Assembly (NCBI RefSeq): GCF_047495875.1
Contig: NC_092497.1
Location: forward strand, 6,168,937-6,232,936
DNA from: Pithys albifrons albifrons
Taxonomy: Eukaryota; Chordata; Aves; Passeriformes; Thamnophilidae
Reading direction: 5' to 3'
Length of the DNA stretch: 64,000 nucleotides
This document shows, piece after piece, positions 35,591 to 47,946 of the stretch; the first letter of the stretch is position 1, and the number at the start of each line of letters is the position of its first letter. The notes under the pieces were generated by a model. That model saw nothing but the letters and a program-made list of their open reading frames with translations, searched no databases and was not told the DNA's origin. The position numbers and the translations under genes are program-made.

Positions 35591-38500
35591 CAGCCTCACT
35601 TCTCCAGCAATCATGGAATCCATCCTGCTACACCCTCTGATACATAAGCTGGAGGTCTGATTCTCTCCTTCTTGTTTAGAAATCCGACATCATTCCCTAA
35701 AATTGATGCTCTGTATTTCTTCCTGTAAATTAATCTATGTAAGTCACATGATCAACTTTGGTAGTCACCAGTATACGTCTAGAATAACAGTCAGAATATG
35801 AATTCTGGTTTGATTCTGTGATCTGAAAGTCACAGTAGGAGTGTGTGAAACACTGGGATAAAATAGCTATGTGTGTGTAGTCATTTTTGTGACAAATTTT
35901 AAAACAGAGCACGTTTAGAAAGCATGATTACATGATAACAATTGTTTTGATTACAGTAACATTTAGAGTCCTGAATCAGAAACAGGGTTCAATAATATAA
36001 TGCTATGGAAGCAAACATAGAGGTTTTCCCTAGACACCTTATTATTTATACAAATAAACAAAACAAAATATAAAAAAGGAAATGAGTAAAAAATGTTATG
36101 GAAACAAATCAACTTGTTAAAAGCATTCTGATTCCATTAGATATTGACATTGCTTCCATTATTTCTTGTCAGTTACAGTACCTGTGACAAACACCATCAC
36201 AAAACATGTCTCAAGAAGGGAAGTCTTACTTAGTATCGAATTAGTCTGTCAAATCTAGAAAAAAATGGAGGCAATAAAGCAGGATATTAATGTTTCTCAA
36301 AATTTTATCCTGTCAACTAGCTTACCTAAAATTTGGATATGAGCTTCCTTGTCGAATTGACATCCAGACAAGTTGCATCCAGTGCTTAATTATCTAAGAA
36401 AGGAATGTAAGTTCCTGCTACGGTCAGTGGAAACAAATGGCAAGCTCCATATCCTGGTCCTTCTCAGCTTTTTAGTTACTAAGACATTATCTTAGAACTC
36501 CATGCTGGACATCCCTACTTCTCTCCATTAATGTCTACACAACTACTTGAAATTACAAGTCTATCTTCCGTGAAGCATTAAGTCCATTTTTAGTGCCCTA
36601 GTAGTGGTAGCCCTGTAATATTGCATTGGCATTGCTGATAGAAGGCCACACACTTTGCCTTGAGCTTGCAAGTCCTGAAGTCTGGGGTGATCAAGACCTC
36701 TGTTGTTAGATCTTTTCTTGGCCTGGCTGCAGATCTGTTTTACTTAGTTCAGATGTAATTTTTTTTTATTTAATTGACCAAGTGTCTGTGGTGGATTTGC
36801 TTTACTTTTGTTTAACCCTGTTTGCCATAACCACAGTTACATACAGACAGAAAGGGAAAGTAGTTTTTCTGTGTACAATGAGTGATTTATGATTAATTCA
36901 ATGACATAGTGTAATGTGGACTTGAGAACATAGCAGAGGACTTGAGAAGTGAGGACATGGCTTGAATTGAAGAGAAGAACAGACTCAGGTTGATAACAGA
37001 CAGGGGACATGCTGGCACTGGAGACCACTGGCTGTTAACAACTCATTTGCGTCAGTTGATGGCAAACTAGTTTAAGGGGCAACAAAGAGAACAAAGAAAT
37101 AATATGTAATTTTCATAAAAGGGAAAAAATATATAGTACTTCTGGCCATAACATGTCACTGCAGACTATTTAAAAAATAGTAAGATCTAAAACCATGTTT
37201 AGAAATATGTAAAAATGACTCCATATAGATCCTAGAGTGAGGAAGAAGAAACTATGAACATTACAACTACCTGCTGCCATTACAACTACCCCTCTCAGCA
37301 AGTTGAACACTGACCTTGGGACACTGGGGAAGAGGGTAATTGTAACAGGAGGAAAAGAGATGGAAACCCAGAAATGTTTCTTACAACAAAATATGTCATA
37401 AATTGGGGACTTGTAGATCTGATAAAGGACAGAAGCCAATATTTTGAGTTATAGTAGGATTCTACTGTGATCAATATTGAGTATCAAGGCATAAAATAAG
37501 GAATTGTCCATATTGCAGTAAAACTTACCCTAGAGTTGTGATCAAAATTCTGACTCCACTCATATTTATTGGCCCTTGATTTTCATATGCCCATCCTTGT
37601 TTCAAGCAACTTAAGCATAAATCTTTGTGAGTTCCTGGAAAAGAAAATGAGAATTTACCCCATAATATAATTGGTATTGAACATTGTGACTGAATAATGG
37701 TCTCCAACAGATAGCAAATACAAGTATTCAAGCAAAGCAGACATGTTTATTTTCAAAGCTGGAGACCATTTTTCAATCACAACATTCAATTTCTTTTTCA
37801 TTAATTCCATTATAGCATCATGGTTCATTGCCAATGAAAGAGCAGATAAATAAAATTGATGAGAGTGACCCACAGACTCAGAAAATCAGATGCTTGTGGT
37901 ACTACTTAAAAGATCAAATAATCACTACACTTGGATGGGTAGAAAACTTTGGTGATTAAGTAAATTTGTTATGGTCATGTATAATTTTTTTTTAAATTCA
38001 AAACACAATGACCACCATTTGGATATCAGACTTTCATGAAGAGCGGCAGTTTTCATTTGGCTCAACAAGTTACTCTTCAGTTTACTACTAACAAACTTAA
38101 ATAGAAAAAAAAAGCATCAGAATCACTCACTGCTACTGGACTTTTTGGAGAGGATGTCTTCCCTATTGACTGTTGCTAAACACAAACACATATAGAGATA
38201 ATAAGCTCAAAATATATCTGTTTAGAATGTCATCAGTGACTTTATGAAAGCATCAATGGAATATATGGAAAGAAGAGAAAGAGAATAGTTTACATTGCAA
38301 CAATATCAATAATAACTCCCACTCCACTCTTTTATTTTCTTTTTTTCTTTTATCAAATTTTAGTGATGTGTGGATTTAGCAGTGTAGAATCTGCAGTGAA
38401 ACGATCCCATGCTCTGATCAGTCCTCATTTTATTTTTCTCTGTTGCTGCAAAGACATGGCAAAGAGAAAAAAGCAGACCTAGCCTCAATCCTTTTGAAGG

Positions 38501-39513
38501 TGTACCCTGCAGACACAAAACCAAGCTAACACTGAGACTCGTCATGTGAAGATATCCCCTCCACCCACATACCAGCTTTGTGGAGTTCACCCTCAGCACC
38601 TACTATATCTGCCCAGCATGAGCACAGGTGAACAAGGACATACTGCTAACAAAGAAAGGGGAGCTGTTGTTTATTATTCATCAATCTCCAGGGCTTCTTT
38701 GCCACTCACAGTTAGAGCACTTGCCACAGACACTATTTACCATTTGACAGTTCAATTCAGGTACATCTAACGGAAGCAGTGCTTGTTACCAGTGCTCATG
38801 TATACCAGAACAGTCAGTATCTCTCAAGCATGACATGCACATTATAGAGCAAATGCAAATGAACAGCCCCCATTGCAAAGAACTTACAATCTAATATGAA
38901 GGAGTGTGAGAGAGAGAAAGAACAGCAAGGTGGAGTGTAAAGTGTGGAAAGAGAAGAGAAATATTGCTAAGCCCAGCATTTGCAAATCACTTCTCTCACA
39001 CTGTGGAAGTCTAGACTGCCTTAGGATCATTACACATATATATCATATAGTAATGGGATATCGTAATATCCTATAGGGACAATGTTACAGCTGTAAAATT
39101 TTGGAAATGCTGAAGTACTGATTTTGGCCCAGATAGGGATATACTCTGTAATAATAAGTCAGATTATCCTCCTTCCTCATTCACCCAGGTGAACATTTAG
39201 GGATATGACACAAATGAATTTCAGTGCTGCAGTTAACTTGAAAGAGGGGGAACTTGACCCACATAGCAAGGTGAGACCAAACGTGCTGCTTCCAAAGCTG
39301 CTGAGGTGGTTGGATTATGTCCTCACAAGAATCTCTATATAATCTGTGAAGGATTGCAATGATCAAGTGAAGTTCTCCATGAGCGGAGAAAGGTAAACAT
39401 TGAAAAGGGCAAAAGTATGACCAAGAAATTTTCAGTTTAGTTGGCCTTACTCTCATCTCAGAAGAAATCACAGTCCCAGGCTATTCTCATTAACTCTAAC
39501 TTTTCACTTTTAA
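35591..39513. other. Unannotated AT-rich noncoding DNA
   Basis: About 3.9 kb with no exon, RNA gene or recognisable transposon. Open frames of up to 96 codons have no recognisable domain. Confidence 0.45.
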
Positions 39514-39521
39514 AGTAAGTA

Positions 39522-39567
<46 letters not shown>

Positions 39568-39600
39568 GTATGTATGTATGTATGCATGCGTGTATTTATT
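39514..39600. repeat. (GTTA)n-(TATG)n compound tetranucleotide microsatellite
   Basis: About 13 near-perfect GTTA units followed by TATG and TGCA/TGCG units. Confidence 0.96.
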
Positions 39601-40089
39601 AGGATTGAAAACTTTAAGAAGAGATGTAGGAAGATCCACAGAAATTTCTTAGTTGATGTGAGGTCCTGTCACAGAAACATTCAATAGGCACTGTATAATG
39701 TAAAATACAGAATATATAACGCTTGTATATTTATAAAAAAAAGGGTGGAAATGAGAGTTTACAATAGTGATTATATTCTGGCTCCTTCAATATATTCCAC
39801 CAAATATTTTAATGGAAATAATGAGAGGTATAAGTTACAATTCTTTGTAAACTAGTAGGTATCTCTCCCAAATATTTTTACTCAGACTACAGGTTTCTTC
39901 TTTGTCTTTGTATAACCTTTCATCACAGAATCATGCACATTTAATAAAGAAGTTCAGTATTGGCTAGGACTTTTGAATCCCAGACATCTCCATTCAGTGC
40001 CACTTACTATTATATGAGCTTTATGGGTGTTCAGTTAGTTTTCAGTATATGAAGCTGAGTTCATATCTGAGCCAATTTGAACTAATTTT
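39601..40089. other. Unannotated noncoding DNA
   Basis: No gene or repeat recognised. Confidence 0.4.
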
Positions 40090-40245
40090 TTTAGACACTG
40101 TATCAAATGATTTACTAAAATCCAAATATATTATGCCAAATGCATTTCCTTCAGCCACTAATTTTGTAATTCTGTCATAAACAAGCAATCAAGTTCATCT
40201 GACAAGATTTGTTCTCCTAAAGCCCTGCTGCTTATTTTAATAACC
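40090..40245 (-). mobile_element. Ancient CR1-group LINE relic (reverse transcriptase part)
   Basis: On the plus strand it reads ACACTGTATCAAATGATTTAC, TAAAATCCAAATATATTATG, CCACTAATTTTGTAATTCTGTC, AAGCAATCAAGTTCATCTGAC and CTCCTAAAGCCCTGCTG. This is the antisense of the region encoding the AFDTV, LVDFTK and GFRKG segments of old CR1 families found across sauropsids. It is much more diverged than the avian-type CR1s in this window. Only about 155 bp is recognisable. Confidence 0.75.
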
Positions 40246-40582
40246 ATCCACAAATACATAAAAGATACATGCACCCAAAGTGGATTAAGGCTGGATACTG
40301 CAAGATATGGAAAGCTGAAGCTCAGCAAAAATAAGATGTGTGGTAAAGCAATCCACTGCTAAGATGTACTCTGAAACAGACACTACAGAGGTTGGTAGTC
40401 CGGCTTGATTTCAGTCAATGCAACGTACTTTGAACCACCTATCACTGTTTTTGTTTGCTTATTTGTATTTTACTCCTGTTGCCTATAAAGACTGTAGTTG
40501 TCTCAAAAAAAGCTGTGGAAGAATAAGATAAACTTGCATAGGTGAGGCTCTGCTTAGGAACAGGATGCAAGGCAATCAACAT

Positions 40583-40635
40583 TAAAAAGGAAAACAAACA
40601 ACAAAAAAACCCAAACCCAAAACAAAATCAAAACA
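40583..40635. repeat. A/C-rich low-complexity tract
   Basis: Irregular AAAC, ACCC and AAAACC units; same class as those at 1.85, 18.7 and 20.4 kb. Confidence 0.65.
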
Positions 40636-43099
40636 GGAGCAGCAAAAAAACATATGAAAGCCTCATTTGTTTTTCAATGTATTTCATAATATAAAATGAA
40701 AAGAGTAACAATGAAAAGGGTTATGTAAAATACTACTGTTCAGAATGGAAAAGAGATTTTTTAGCATAGCATCTGTAGTGGTAATACAGAAGTTGCACTT
40801 CAGCTTTGCTTCAAAACTGGTGATATTTTCTGTTACAATTCTTAAATATTAGAGTAATCCATATCATTGTGGTCTCTTGATATGATTTTATATAGATATA
40901 TAGTGACATGTATGTACTATATGCATAAATATTATATCAGTTTTCCTGACTTTGGGAGTGGTATCAAGTGACAACAGACTAAATTGGGATCATATTACTT
41001 TCTAAAAGTATGAAGAGATAGGAAAAATTCCTCTTATTAGTTTCTTATACTCTAGAAAATTATTTTAGATTAGACACCAAATCCTTTTCCATGCTTAAAA
41101 CATAGTGTAATGAATAGTACTTCTGTGTGCAGAACAACTCCATCTCTAATATTAAGTACATTTTTTATTATTCAAAGCTAAATAATTTTCTATTTACTCA
41201 TACAATAAGTATCCTGCATACTCTGTCTATGGAATTACTGAATTATGAACAATATATTTCCATTTCTTGATGGAATAAATACATTCTGGTTTCAGTGAAC
41301 AGCTCTCTCTTGCTGATGGTTTCAATTTGTCCACCTCAATTTTTTCAACAAAAAGGCTGTGAGACTTTTGTTCCTTTATTTCTTCAAATCATCAGAACTT
41401 CCAGCAAATTTACATAACTAGTTGTGATACACAGTAGAAAGAGTTTAGAGGTCAGGAAAGCAAAGCAAGTTGTGATTGACAACTAATCAAAGGTATGGAT
41501 TTGAAGCTAATAAAAATACAAAAGACCTAAATTAATCTGAGAGCCAATCACAATTTTTGGAAGTGAAATATTGACTTCCTTCAAGCTTTTGAAGAAATGC
41601 TCTGCAAGCTGTTCATAACTTTTCAGCTATTTCTACTCACCTCAATAGGACTGAAAATATTCATAAGAACCGTACGACAATTCATTTGCACAAATTTCCT
41701 CTTGGCCAAGCCATGAAAAACCAGTCGATGCAGTAATTGAAAATAGTCTCTATTTCCCCCTAAAATATCTGTTATGACTTGATTTATGTATCAGTTTACA
41801 TAATAGTTTATTTAATAATTTTGAGCTATATGTTTCTTTTGTACATATTTTCTTTTCCTACACTGTAAACATAACTTCTGGCTAACAACTTGACTATTCC
41901 TTTTATTATCTGTAACCATCACACCATCTGTTAGAATTCCTTAATTTGCCAGAAGTTCATATTGTGAATACTTGTGACTTCTCTACAGGTATGATGATCA
42001 TTGATTTTACAGTGTTTCAGGTAGCTGAACCTTTAGTAATGTAATGAAATATCCAGTTCTGGAATGAATGCAACCATCTTTTCTGTGGCCTTAAAAACAC
42101 AAACTGTTTCTGAATTCACAGAGTAATATTGCTCCTTTCAATTGTCAGAACACTTTAAACAGATTTCATGCTTCATGTCACCCATTACAACCCATAGCAA
42201 CCATCTCTGTACTGATAAATAGTAGTTTTAACAGTTCACAGAAACATTAAACCACAAGGCAATAACAATGGGATTCACCTTACCCAAATTTATCCATCTA
42301 AAAATTAGGTGATTAATGTAAGGTAATCACATAAAACAATTTTGTTGCAAATAGAAAAGGCTAAGCACCTTTAGAGGGCCATTCATCCCATCCTAAACCA
42401 GTTTTTAAGATGGTAGGATGACTTTTCCAGGCAGAGGTTTGTGCCTTGCTGTTAATTTAGAACATAGTATGATGACTACTGTAGACTAGATGTTTACTTA
42501 AATTGCTTAATATGGGTAAATAAGTCTTACTCTACCTGTCACTAAAAAGTAAGGAAAAAAATGAATATAAACAAACCATTTAAATTTGGTCACCATTCTT
42601 TTGCTCTTCATTATTATTATGATGATGATATTTCATAGATTCTCATTCATATAATGCAGTTGGTTTACAACTTCTTTTTTTTTCCCTCTGTTTTGTTAGA
42701 GCTTTGAATTTTAACTGAGGACTAATTATTTACTGAGGAGAGGACCACTCAAACAACATATCTCCAACAGGATTTCTAAGTGTGCATGAAAATATTTGCT
42801 TGCTTTCTGGTGTGATGCAAAAAATATAATTGTCAATCAAAGAGATGAAGGGCAAAACTAGGAAGCAGAGGACTTTACTATGCAATGGGTAGCTTTTAGG
42901 AGCTACAGGGGGCAAACAAGCTGATGCAAGTCCCCCTAACTGTGTGTACAAAGTGAATAAGCTAATGCAATCCCTGGCTGTCTAAAGAGATGAGTAGGAA
43001 TATGGACTAGTTTAACACTTTTGCATGACAAAGATAAAACAGATTTAGAATTTCTTCTATTTTTTAATACTCCTAATGCTCGTCTTTCAAATACAATGA
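40636..43099. other. Unannotated AT-rich noncoding DNA
   Basis: About 2.5 kb without recognisable gene or repeat. Confidence 0.4.
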
Positions 43100-43485
43100 G
43101 ATGAAATCAGAGAAGATGCAGAAAAGAACTACAAAAATTATTTAGAAGCCATGGGAAATGCCTTATAGTGAGACACTTAAAGCGCTTTACCTATTTACCT
43201 TATCAAGAAGAAGATTGAGAGGTGATTTGATTAGAGTGTCTAAGTACTTTCACAGGGAGAAAACACTAACTACTAAAAAGCTCTTTAATCTAGCAGAGCA
43301 AGACATAACAAGAGACGATGTCTGAAGCTGAAGCCAGACAAATTAGAAATAAAGCACAATATTTTTTAACAGCGTGGGTGATTAACCACTGGAACAAACT
43401 GCTAAGGGAAAAAGTGGATTTTTTTTTGTCTTGATGCCTTTAAATCAAGCTTGGTTGCCTCTCTGGGAGATTAAGCATCTCTTGA
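43100..43485 (+). mobile_element. Ancient CR1-group LINE relic, 3' part
   Basis: Blocks include GAAAAGAACTACAAAAATTA, CTTATCAAGAAGAAGATTGAGAGG, TGATTTGATTAGAGTGTCTAAG, AAAGCTCTTTAATCTAGCAG, AGACAAATTAGAAATAAAGC, TTTTTTAACAGCGTGGGTG, ATTAACCACTGGAACAA and TTTAAATCAAGCTTGG. These match the C-terminal and 3' part of old sauropsid CR1 families (the 'aaagctctttaatctagcag ... aacagtgagggtaattaacca' type). It lacks the ATTCTATG end and is heavily mutated, so it predates the avian CR1 radiation. Confidence 0.85.
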
Positions 43486-46400
43486 AGTTGCTAAGTTTTG
43501 AGTGAGTCTTGAAAGAAAAGGAGAATGTTTACATAAGGACCATAATATCCTTTAGTGAGCATGATGTGGAAATTTTCCTTTGGAGAAACAGACTTGTGGT
43601 ATTCAGGAAGTCAGTTTAACGATCCCATTGTTCCAGCTGCCTTTGAAATCTGTGAATCATGCAAATTGTAAGCAAAGCCTGGTCTCAATTACAAATTTAT
43701 TGAATACAATATATGCCCATCTGGGACCCTAAATCTACCGAAGTAGAAATAACTGGTTTATCAAGTGGCTTAATTTTTTAAGTAAAAGAAAATGGGAAAT
43801 ATAATTTTCTAGCCCTGAACATTTTCTAGATTTCTCACAATATCCTGTTCTGCACTGGGACAAATTGTAGAACATTTTCATTGCATTGTGACTTGCTGGA
43901 ATTTTGGTGAATTGCGTTTTATGAACTGGTTTTCTCCTTGTGTGGGTCTTCTGCAGCCTGACCTATAGTGAAATTAAAATCACCATAATACAGCAGTGCA
44001 ATAATAGAAATCAGTGCCTGAGAGTCATCAGGAATTTGGTTTTGAAATGACATTTTAAGTGTCCTGAACTGTGCTTTTGCCTCATGTTGTGATATATATT
44101 TGCATTTACGTTGAATGCTTAGACATGGAGAAGCACTATAATTTGTCTGTATGACAGTAAAATGGGGTTTGGGTGGGAGAAAAAGAATTTCATGGCCATT
44201 GCAGAGAGATAGGGAAAGGAGTGACCCAAAAGGAAGAAACAAAGCCTCAGAAGGGCAAAGTTCTTGTAGAAAATATATGTTATTTGCATTTGAATGTGCT
44301 CCAGTCCTGTGTCCAGCCGGGTAGAGCACATTCAGCTGCATATTGTGCTATTGTGCAGTGGAGTGGTGTTCATTTGGATTATGTCCCTGCATGCTGCTGT
44401 AGCTGCTTCTGCCTGTCTGGGTATGTGAGATGCTGTGGATACATGATGCCAATAGATTTCAAATACAAACTCATGTGCTCGTGAATGATTAGGTGAATAA
44501 TACTTTTATTGCCATCTCTTACAACGAATTTTCTTTCTTGTCCCCTCAAGATATAACTATGAATTAAAGAAAGCTGGCAATTACAAGCTGCTGCTGCTGC
44601 TACTACTGCGGCTGCACAAGAGAACAAGGGACAGAGACTGTTTGCAGAGCATTCTTTCTTCCATCTTTCTTTTTTCATTACTTTTCTCCTGCCTTTCTTT
44701 CAGCAGACAAGAAGTTTAGAAGCCAGTACTTTCTCCTCTACGCTCTACTGGCTGTTCCAGCCTGGAGCTAGCTGGTTATAACGTACTTATTTCCCTTTGC
44801 AGTAACAAACAGTTAATAGATTTTAATTTTCTAAATGCTTTATTTTACAAATAATGGAAAGAAAGTTGAGTTGCAGTTTATTTGCAGATAAACACTTTAG
44901 GTGAAGTCTTTTGAACTGGCAATTCCATGTCCAAGTGCAACATTAATAATGATATAAATCATACACACATCCTATAGGGAATTTGTTTGCATGAACATGA
45001 AATATCAGTACATCCAGATTTTGGTAAAGGAAAAAAGTGTTCAGCAGGTCTGTCAAAAGGAGCGTGAAATTTTCTTATTGAAAAAAGAAAAAAAAACAAG
45101 AAAAAAGCACAAGCATAGTTACATTTGGAAAGTCAGAACATATTTTATTGTTATGGTGTTGTTTTTTATTATTACTATTATTATTTCCTCCAGAGAGAAT
45201 AAAAATTTCTGATCCTTCCCCTTGCTTTGGAGGGGTGGTCACGATGTAAAGTTGTCCCCAGATTTATATGACTTTGCACACCTTTTTATTATATGGAATT
45301 GCTCTCATACAGCGTTCTCCCAGATGCTGCTGGCTTTCAGGGAGAAACAGGAGGCAGACTGTGGGTAGTTGCTTGTTCCAAAGCCAGTGCTGACTTTTCC
45401 TGATGTTGTCAGATCAGGTTACCATTGCAGCTCTGAGGTCTTAATTGCATCCCAGACAGATGCAGCTCCAGTTTTAAACCCAATCCTCAGGAAATATCAG
45501 TATTTCAGCGTGGCAGATTTTAAGCCCAGTGATGGAAACATAGCAAATGAGGTATGTAAGAAATACGTACACAACATTGTTCTCAATAATTAGGACAACT
45601 CTGTGTGTAAGAAGAAAAACATGCATATCACGTCTTGCAGGCCCTCCATGAGCATATGTCAGACCCCAGTGGCTTGCACACCTGAATTTACTTCCCAGAA
45701 GACCCAGCAAGGAAATTTATGGCAAAAGAATTTGGGTCTTTCTCATCTTCTGTGAGGACATGTGATATAAATAGGAAACACTGCCCTTAAATCCACCACT
45801 TAGACTGTCTTTCACTTTCCTTACTCCTGGTGATTTTATCTCAGTTCCTGGGGGGAAAATAATGTATCTCTGTTATCTACTAATAAGCAATTAATTCCCC
45901 AGCTTTCCACAGAAAATGATAAGCCAAATTGTAAATGTGACAGATATGAAAAGGTAGAAAAAAGGGCCTTCTTTTACTTTTAAACAAGGTTAATGTAATA
46001 AAAAGATGGTACTGGAGTTCTCATTTCTAGCGGACTGTGCTGCAGAATGAAGATACAAATCCTCATCATCTGAAAGCAACAGCAGAACTACTGCCAGGTG
46101 ATGACAGTTCAGGTTAGGTCTTCAAATATGATTGTTCTCAGAAGGGGAGGAAAATGGCATTTCTCTGAAAATTTTCATAGAACATTTTGGGGTTTAACAG
46201 AAAGAAAAAAAAGGCACTAATAGTTTAATGATTTTTAATCTGAATTATTTTATGTCTGTTGCTGAAATTGTTCTTTGACACATCAGCAAGGACATAGACA
46301 AATCATGACTGGGAAAAGAGAACCATTTCACATCAGCCCGAACAACTTTCATGTTGGTCATCATATGAACTGGGTTCTTTTCTCTGATTTCATGCTTGAA

Positions 46401-46581
46401 AGACTCTCATTTTGCATAAAGAAGGACCATAATCTGTAGAACAGAAAATTTCCCTTCCAATAAAATTTCTGAGTTTAAGAATCCTATATCAACACAGCAG
46501 GAAAACAATAAAGGCTTTCCTATCATAGATTTTTAAAAATGAAAACCAGAGATGGTACTTCCAAACCTGGAATGAAATGGT
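43486..46581. other. Unannotated noncoding DNA
   Basis: About 3.1 kb with no supported gene. The 140-codon minus-strand frame at 43,919-44,341 is the longest non-transposon open frame in the window. It has no recognisable domain and no clear initiation or splice context, so it is not called as a gene. Confidence 0.4.
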
Positions 46582-46627
46582 TCCTTTTTTTCTCTTTTTT
46601 TCTTTTCTTTTTTTTTTTTTTTTTTTA
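46582..46627. repeat. Poly(T)/(CTTT) tract
   Basis: T runs interrupted by single C residues, ending in T20 or more. Confidence 0.9.
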
Positions 46628-47247
46628 ATCTGTGGAAATAATTTACAGTTAAATGTTGTAAGTCCAAAAACCACTATGGACAACTTAACTTTCACAGGAT
46701 TCATGAATCTGATTTTAGCTACTACGATCATATTTGATTCTCACATGTGAATATGGGTATCTTGAAAATATTCCTTTGTGTGAATATGAAGCTCCAAAAG
46801 GCTTTCACCACTGGGAATTTCGAACAAGTATTTCTTAAATTAAATGACCAATGTAAAAATAAGATGTGCAGACTATAAAAATAAAAATGGAGGTAAAAGC
46901 TTTATGAAATAATATCTATATATGAATTTAACACAGAGATAAAGAATATATTTTATGTTAGAATATTTTTTCTTTATTTCTAGAATATTCTTCCATCTAA
47001 GCCTTAGACCCCACATACAGTTGAAATTTACTCAGAAAAGAAAACCTGCCTAGAGTTGTTAAATACGGCAATGTTTGACTGCTCACCCATGACAGCTACG
47101 CCTGTTTCACTGTAGAAGTGCTGCCCTGCAAAAGAATTTACTTATCATTCATTTATTTATTTAAATTACTTTCTGCAAGGCCAAGTGAGTTCTGGGAAAT
47201 GTACCAGACTGTGGTCCCTAGAGAGAAAACTTCTCTTATTTATCTAG

Positions 47248-47345
47248 GAAAAAGAAAAACCCACCAAAACAAACAAACAAACAAACAAACAAACAAACTC
47301 AAAACAAAACAAACAACAAAGAAACAAAGAAACTACAAAGAAAAC
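47248..47345. repeat. (AAAC)n tetranucleotide tract
   Basis: About nine regular AAAC units flanked by degenerate A/C-rich and GAAAC-type units. Confidence 0.9.
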
Positions 47346-47683
47346 TACCAGATCCAAAATGTTATACTCCCTCACCTCTGCCCACAAAAAAGCTTCCCAC
47401 AGAGAAATGTAGGTACCATTTCCTGGAACATTTCAGTTTCAAGACTGAAAACAAGAATCACACTGATTATGTTCTGCCTAAATTGGAACTTGGCTGAAAT
47501 TTAGGGAGTCTTTTCTAAGAAAGCAATTAGGAACACTTGCTCTCTGTTCCACCTGCTCTTAGCAGCACTTAGTCTCTTTAAGGATAAAACACCAATCTAC
47601 CTCAGACTGAGCAATCCTCAGTTCCACATTCACATATAGACCTAGAAATGTGTGTTTAATCACATCCTGCTTATATTAAGTAC

Positions 47684-47946
<263 letters not shown>

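Noticed and set aside
43919..44341. 140-codon minus-strand open frame outside transposons
   Set aside because: No recognisable domain, no splice or initiation context, and its length is within chance for a 64-kb sequence; left as unannotated.
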